Below the pieces are notes generated by a model. That model was not told where the DNA came from, searched no databases, and was given only the letters and a program-made list of their open reading frames with translations. Positions 12,408 to 13,761 of a stretch of DNA of 13,761 nucleotides are shown piece by piece (the first letter of the stretch is position 1; each line of letters begins with the position of its first letter). The position numbers and the translations under genes were made by a program. Source of the DNA: Candidatus Omnitrophota bacterium (GTDB lineage Bacteria; Omnitrophota; Gorgyraeia; Duberdicusellales; 4484-171); NCBI GenBank assembly GCA_023228195.1, contig JALOBR010000027.1, positions 1-13,761 on the forward strand, in the 5' to 3' direction.

Positions 12408-12821
12408 TCATTTGTTTGACCAAACTAAATCTATTTCTATATTTTCGGTGTGGATGACTGTATTGTGGATGGGGCAATTTTTCATAAACCTCAAGAAAAC
12501 TTCTCTCTCCGTTTTGCTAAGTTTTGCATCCGTAAACGCTTTTATCTTAATATTTACCAAACGCGTAGGAGAATCTTTTGAAAGCTCGGCATTTGCGCTA
12601 ACTTGTAGTTCCTTAAATTCTATGGAATGCTGGGTAAGGTATTTTTTAGCATAAACACACACACAACTTGCGAGGCTTCCAATGAATAGCTCTAAAGGAT
12701 TTGGGCCGTTAGTTTTCTCTTTGCCTAAATCTACATAAACGCTTGTGCCTGAAGAAGAAAAATTAGCCAAGAACTTATCTTTTTCTTCTGCTTTTACTTC
12801 TACTCTTATTGCCATAGGCAT
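12408..12821 (-). CDS. OsmC/Ohr-family peroxidase-like protein
   Basis: A 137-residue cytosolic OsmC-fold protein. The two family cysteines are present: C53 in GSLASC, following the NPLELF segment, and C116 in NCPIHNT. Members with both cysteines reduce organic hydroperoxides; this one resembles the YhfA/general OsmC branch rather than typical Ohr. The start is M-P-M: ATG at 12821 or 12815, neither with a clear Shine-Dalgarno sequence. A good promoter lies upstream (12857-12885), giving a leader of roughly 30 bases. C55 is an additional cysteine next to the first catalytic one (SCVC), which is unusual. Peroxidase activity is inferred from the two cysteines. Confidence 0.9.
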   Translation of the reverse strand: MPMAIRVEVKAEEKDKFLANFSSSGTSVYVDLGKEKTNGPNPLELFIGSLASCVCVYAKKYLTQHSIEFKELQVSANAELSKDSPTRLVNIKIKAFTDAKLSKTEREVFLRFMKNCPIHNTVIHTENIEIDLVWSNK

Positions 12822-12856
12822 TTTTACGTTGGATAAAGTTTTTATTTTCAGGTTGG

Positions 12857-12885
12857 ATTATACCACTCTGGAGCCCCGCGTGCAA
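12857..12885 (-). promoter_or_regulatory. Extended -10 promoter for the OsmC gene
   Basis: On the minus strand TGGTATAAT (12865-12857) is a perfect extended -10, with TTGCAC (12885-12880) as a partial -35 at a 17-base spacing. The predicted start is near 12850, about 29 bases before the ATG. It could also serve the downstream kinase-STAS-mla genes. Confidence 0.5.
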
Positions 12886-12932
12886 ACTCCGTGAATCCTT
12901 CTTGTCAACCGCTTCGCGGGGCGACGTCTCCC

Positions 12933-12960
12933 CAGCCCAACAGGGCGTCCTGCTGGGCTG
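12933..12960. repeat. GC-rich inverted repeat (11-bp arms)
   Basis: CAGCCCAACAG (12933-12943) and CTGCTGGGCTG (12950-12960) are complementary at 10 of 11 positions around the 6-base loop GGCGTC. It abuts the 18-base palindrome that follows. Both are far more GC-rich than the surrounding DNA. Confidence 0.6.
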
Positions 12961-12975
12961 CCTGCCGGCAGGCAG
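12958..12975. repeat. Perfect 18-bp palindrome of a known dispersed type
   Basis: CTGCCTGCCGGCAGGCAG is identical to its own reverse complement. Palindromes of this sequence are, from general knowledge, scattered in many uncultivated bacterial genomes, where in-frame copies translate to LPAGRQ-like peptides. The minus-strand reading frame across it here contains exactly that string. Confidence 0.7.
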
Positions 12976-12976
12976 G

Positions 12977-13004
12977 GCTTGAAAAAATAATGTGCTCATT
13001 AAAA
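12977..13004 (-). repeat. Dispersed repeat, copy B
   Basis: Matches copy A at 7388-7414 at 25 of 28 aligned positions, in the same orientation, and directly follows the 18-base palindrome. Copy B lies in non-coding DNA. The shared core is AAAAAAT, three variable bases, then GTGCTCATTAAAA. Confidence 0.6.
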
Positions 13005-13008
13005 AAAT

Positions 13009-13037
13009 AGAGCCGGCTAAATTCCATAGTCGGCTCT
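13009..13037. repeat. Hairpin in the intergenic structured block
   Basis: AGAGCCG (13009-13015) and CGGCTCT (13031-13037) are perfect complements around a 15-base loop. The left arm can also pair with GCTGGCTCT (13101-13109) at 8 of 9 positions, which would enclose the hairpins at 13052-13090. The 304 bases from 12822 to 13125 contain no supported gene. Confidence 0.5.
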
Positions 13038-13051
13038 ACGCCTCCGTAAAA

Positions 13052-13090
13052 GACCCGCCTTCGCGAGGGTCACGGCTTTAACCGTGACCC
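13052..13090 (-). terminator. Terminator-like hairpin with a competing upstream hairpin
   Basis: Reading the minus strand, GGGTCACGG (13090-13082) pairs with CCGTGACCC (13075-13067), a perfect 9-bp stem with a 6-base loop. The last five bases of that stem, GACCC (13071-13067), can instead pair with GGGTC (13056-13052), which is followed by TTTT, as in an intrinsic terminator. The two hairpins exclude each other. They lie after the TIGR04073-type gene and before the OsmC promoter, a sensible place to end transcription. Confidence 0.5.
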
Positions 13091-13125
13091 GCATTATAAG
13101 GCTGGCTCTCGCCTCCCCACCATCC

Positions 13126-13617
13126 CTACCAATTAAGGATATCTATTTTAAAACCCTCATTAGGATTCTCAACTTTATACTGGGGCTCCATCAAAGGCCT
13201 ATCATAAGGTGCGAGCCCAAAGGTAGCAATATCAGCCACGCCGGATGCCCCCCTGGCTAAACCAGAAACAAGCCCTTCTCCAAAGCCCAGGGTAACGCCA
13301 AGGAAAAGATTGTCTCTTTCGGATACTTCGGCAATCTTTCCGGGGATATCTGCCCAAGAAGTGGTTGTATTTACTATGCCAATTCCCATCTTCTCAACCG
13401 GAGTATTAGTGTAAGGTTCCCCTCCAAGGTCAAGGGTTGCCGGCTGCTTTAAAACCGCGCCTTCCGGTGTAATCGGACTTATACGGTATGTGTTAATCTC
13501 ACTCATTGCAATTGGGTCTCTTACTACTTGCGGCGCCTGAGCGTAAGCTGCATAAGCCGTTACGTCCATAGATAATAATAAAACTGCCACGAAAATAATA
13601 CTTGTGCTCTTTCTCAT
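13126..13617 (-). CDS. Exosortase system-associated protein, TIGR04073-like
   Basis: A 163-residue secreted protein. The signal peptide is MRKSTSIIFVAVLLLSM through about residue 26 (AYAQA). The mature part, after a proline-rich linker, contains KMGIGIVNTTTSWADIPGKI, then the glycine-rich FLGVTLGFGEGLVSGLARGA, then VADIATFGLAPYDRPLMEPQY. This order (GxGxxN, W-x-x-I-P, G-x-x-x-G-x-G repeats, P-L-M-x-P) fits the TIGR04073 family found in Verrucomicrobia, Lentisphaerae and Omnitrophota genomes with exosortase systems. Its molecular role is unknown, and no exosortase or PEP-CTERM target is in the window. Strong AGGAGGTG ribosome binding site. The start lies 13 bases after the stop of the next upstream gene, so they probably share an mRNA. 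Confidence 0.75.
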   Translation of the reverse strand: MRKSTSIIFVAVLLLSMDVTAYAAYAQAPQVVRDPIAMSEINTYRISPITPEGAVLKQPATLDLGGEPYTNTPVEKMGIGIVNTTTSWADIPGKIAEVSERDNLFLGVTLGFGEGLVSGLARGASGVADIATFGLAPYDRPLMEPQYKVENPNEGFKIDILNW

Positions 13618-13630
13618 CGGACACCTCCTC

Positions 13631-13761
13631 TTAAAGGCTTTTTGGCTTGGCTAAACCTATACGTATTTGTTCAAACAATTTTCTTTTCAAAGATTCATCA
13701 GAATCAACATTTTGCGCAGAAAGGCCTATTTCTTTTGAAAAATCAATAAGCGCGCGCAAAA
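13631..13761 (-). CDS. C-terminal end of an unidentified protein (5' end outside window)
   Basis: An open frame enters from the right edge and ends at the TAA at 13633-13631, giving 42 residues. It includes LRALIDFSKEIGLSAQNVDS and later FEQIRIGLAKPKSL. It is lysine-rich and looks helical. No family is recognised from this fragment. Its stop lies 13 bases before the ATG of the TIGR04073-type gene, with that gene's ribosome binding site in between, which supports a real coding sequence in the same operon. Confidence 0.55.
   Translation of the reverse strand, partial: LRALIDFSKEIGLSAQNVDSDESLKRKLFEQIRIGLAKPKSL

Noticed and set aside
12319..12654. Plus-strand open frame of 111 codons opposite the OsmC gene
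   Set aside because: It is antisense to a well-supported OsmC-family gene and shows no domain of its own.
12775..12999. Minus-strand open frame of 74 codons containing LPAGRQ
   Set aside because: The peptide is a by-product of the GC-rich palindrome, and the frame runs over the OsmC promoter and the start of the OsmC gene.
13009..13110. Possible tRNA-like or structured RNA gene because of several adjacent stems
   Set aside because: There is no T-loop (GGTTCRA) or anticodon-arm geometry, and the stems compete with each other rather than form a cloverleaf.

Overview
The window looks like chromosomal DNA from an uncultivated, AT-rich, diderm (two-membrane) bacterium. Candidatus Omnitrophota or a close relative of the PVC group is the best guess. 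The reasons are an exosortase-associated TIGR04073-type protein, a complete Mla-type outer-membrane lipid transport set with a surface beta-barrel, and GC-rich palindromes of the CTGCCTGCCGGCAGGCAG kind set in AT-rich intergenic DNA. An oxygen and nitric-oxide defence set based on rubredoxin and a flavodiiron protein suggests an anaerobe. The taxonomic guess is inference. All genes except one radical SAM gene lie on the minus strand, so transcription mostly runs from high to low coordinates. No transposase, integrase, phage gene, tRNA, rRNA or CRISPR array was seen.

Region 1 (1-2300) is a redox-defence block: rubredoxin, FprA-type flavodiiron protein, a rubrerythrin-like diiron protein and a glutaredoxin cut by the window edge. 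A good sigma70-type promoter (2254-2281) lies upstream of rubredoxin. The 5' leader it would make is largely an imperfect inverted repeat. Region 2 (2302-4280) is a probable tpx-PCD-nrnA operon behind another good promoter (4246-4274): thiol peroxidase, pterin-4a-carbinolamine dehydratase and a DHH phosphoesterase. The 5' end of the dehydratase gene appears damaged or recoded: its recognisable protein sequence continues upstream of any canonical start codon and into the 3' end of tpx. Region 3 (4350-5288) is the single plus-strand gene, an SPL-like radical SAM protein. Its -10 box is placed so that the mRNA may be leaderless.

Region 4 (5283-12336) is the most interesting part. In transcription order it holds an RsbW-like anti-sigma kinase, a STAS antagonist, MlaE permease, MlaF ATPase, MlaD, a secreted FecR-domain protein, an outer-membrane beta-barrel protein, and a CHASE2 sensor fused to a PP2C/SpoIIE (RsbU-like) phosphatase. 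The STAS, mlaE and mlaF reading frames are joined by 4-base ATGA overlaps, and mlaD and fecR are 3 bases apart. All three classes of a partner-switching circuit (kinase, antagonist, sensor phosphatase) therefore surround an envelope lipid transporter and a FecR/barrel pair. The model is that envelope state sensed by CHASE2 sets the phosphorylation of the STAS protein, which may act on an anti-sigma factor, on the MlaEF transporter, or on both. This is inferred from gene order and domains.

Region 5 (12408-13761) has an OsmC-type peroxidase gene with its own promoter, a 304-base intergenic stretch packed with palindromes and hairpins (one pair mutually exclusive and followed by T residues), the TIGR04073-type secreted protein, and the C-terminal end of an unidentified gene at the right edge.
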